A program made the position numbers and the translations under genes. A DNA stretch of 33,562 nucleotides from the NCBI GenBank assembly GCA_024398075.1, contig JAKSJM010000030.1, forward strand, positions 1 to 33,562, read 5' to 3'. The notes beneath the pieces were generated by a model. It did no database searches and was not told the DNA's origin. It was given only the letters and a program-made list of their open reading frames with translations. Shown here piece by piece: positions 33,555-33,562 of this stretch. Origin of the DNA: Bacteroidales bacterium (lineage in GTDB: Bacteria > Bacteroidota > Bacteroidia > Bacteroidales > UBA932). The number at the start of each line of letters is the position of its first letter. Position 1 is the first letter of the stretch.

Positions 33555-33562
33555 CCGACCTC

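Overview
The window reads as a chromosomal segment from a gut- or rumen-type Bacteroidales bacterium. Support comes from a SusC/SusD pair, many lipoproteins with a cysteine near residue 20, a DUF6377-type membrane-spanning regulator, BACON and DUF5121-like modules, a DUF5020 outer-membrane barrel, and several Bacteroidetes-type promoters (TTG, about 20 bp, TAnnTTTG). Genus cannot be fixed from the sequence alone. I found no tRNA, rRNA, insertion sequence, integrase or CRISPR array.

Layout. (1) 1-319 is a GC-rich, non-coding block full of inverted repeats. (2) 320-7563, all on the minus strand: a TPP-riboswitch-controlled thiamine salvage operon (thiM, a thiE-tenA fusion, thiD, then a SAM methyltransferase), followed by a YitT-family membrane protein behind its own likely promoter, asparagine synthetase AsnA, and a GH43 glycosidase. 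(3) 7772-11008, plus strand: a secreted Tricorn-like S41 protease with beta-propeller repeats. (4) 11064-29233, minus strand: a polysaccharide utilization locus in two transcription units. The first is CotH-like kinase lipoprotein, GH3, membrane-spanning HTH regulator. The second is SusC, SusD, surface glycan-binding lipoprotein, GH16, GH3, GH30. (5) 29556-33500, plus strand: a nucleobase salvage operon (uracil permease, adenine phosphoribosyltransferase, DUF5020 barrel, guanine/hypoxanthine-type permease) ending in a strong hairpin terminator.

How the genes fit together. GH16 (laminarinase type), GH30 and two GH3 enzymes with a SusCD importer and a CBM-like surface binder suggest use of a beta-1,3-glucan with beta-1,6 branches or linkages, such as laminarin or fungal beta-glucan. 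The regulator lies in the operon with CotH and GH3. Both PUL promoters share the -7 element TACTTTTG, and both carry a pair of TARGTGGR direct repeats at almost the same distance upstream. This is a candidate operator and a testable autoregulatory circuit.

The best leads for something new are the shared operator, the CotH-like kinase inside the glucan locus, the BACON / calcium-loop / leucine-rich / GH16 architecture, the outer-plus-inner membrane nucleobase import operon, and the structured GC-rich block at the left edge. No clearly unprecedented system is visible.
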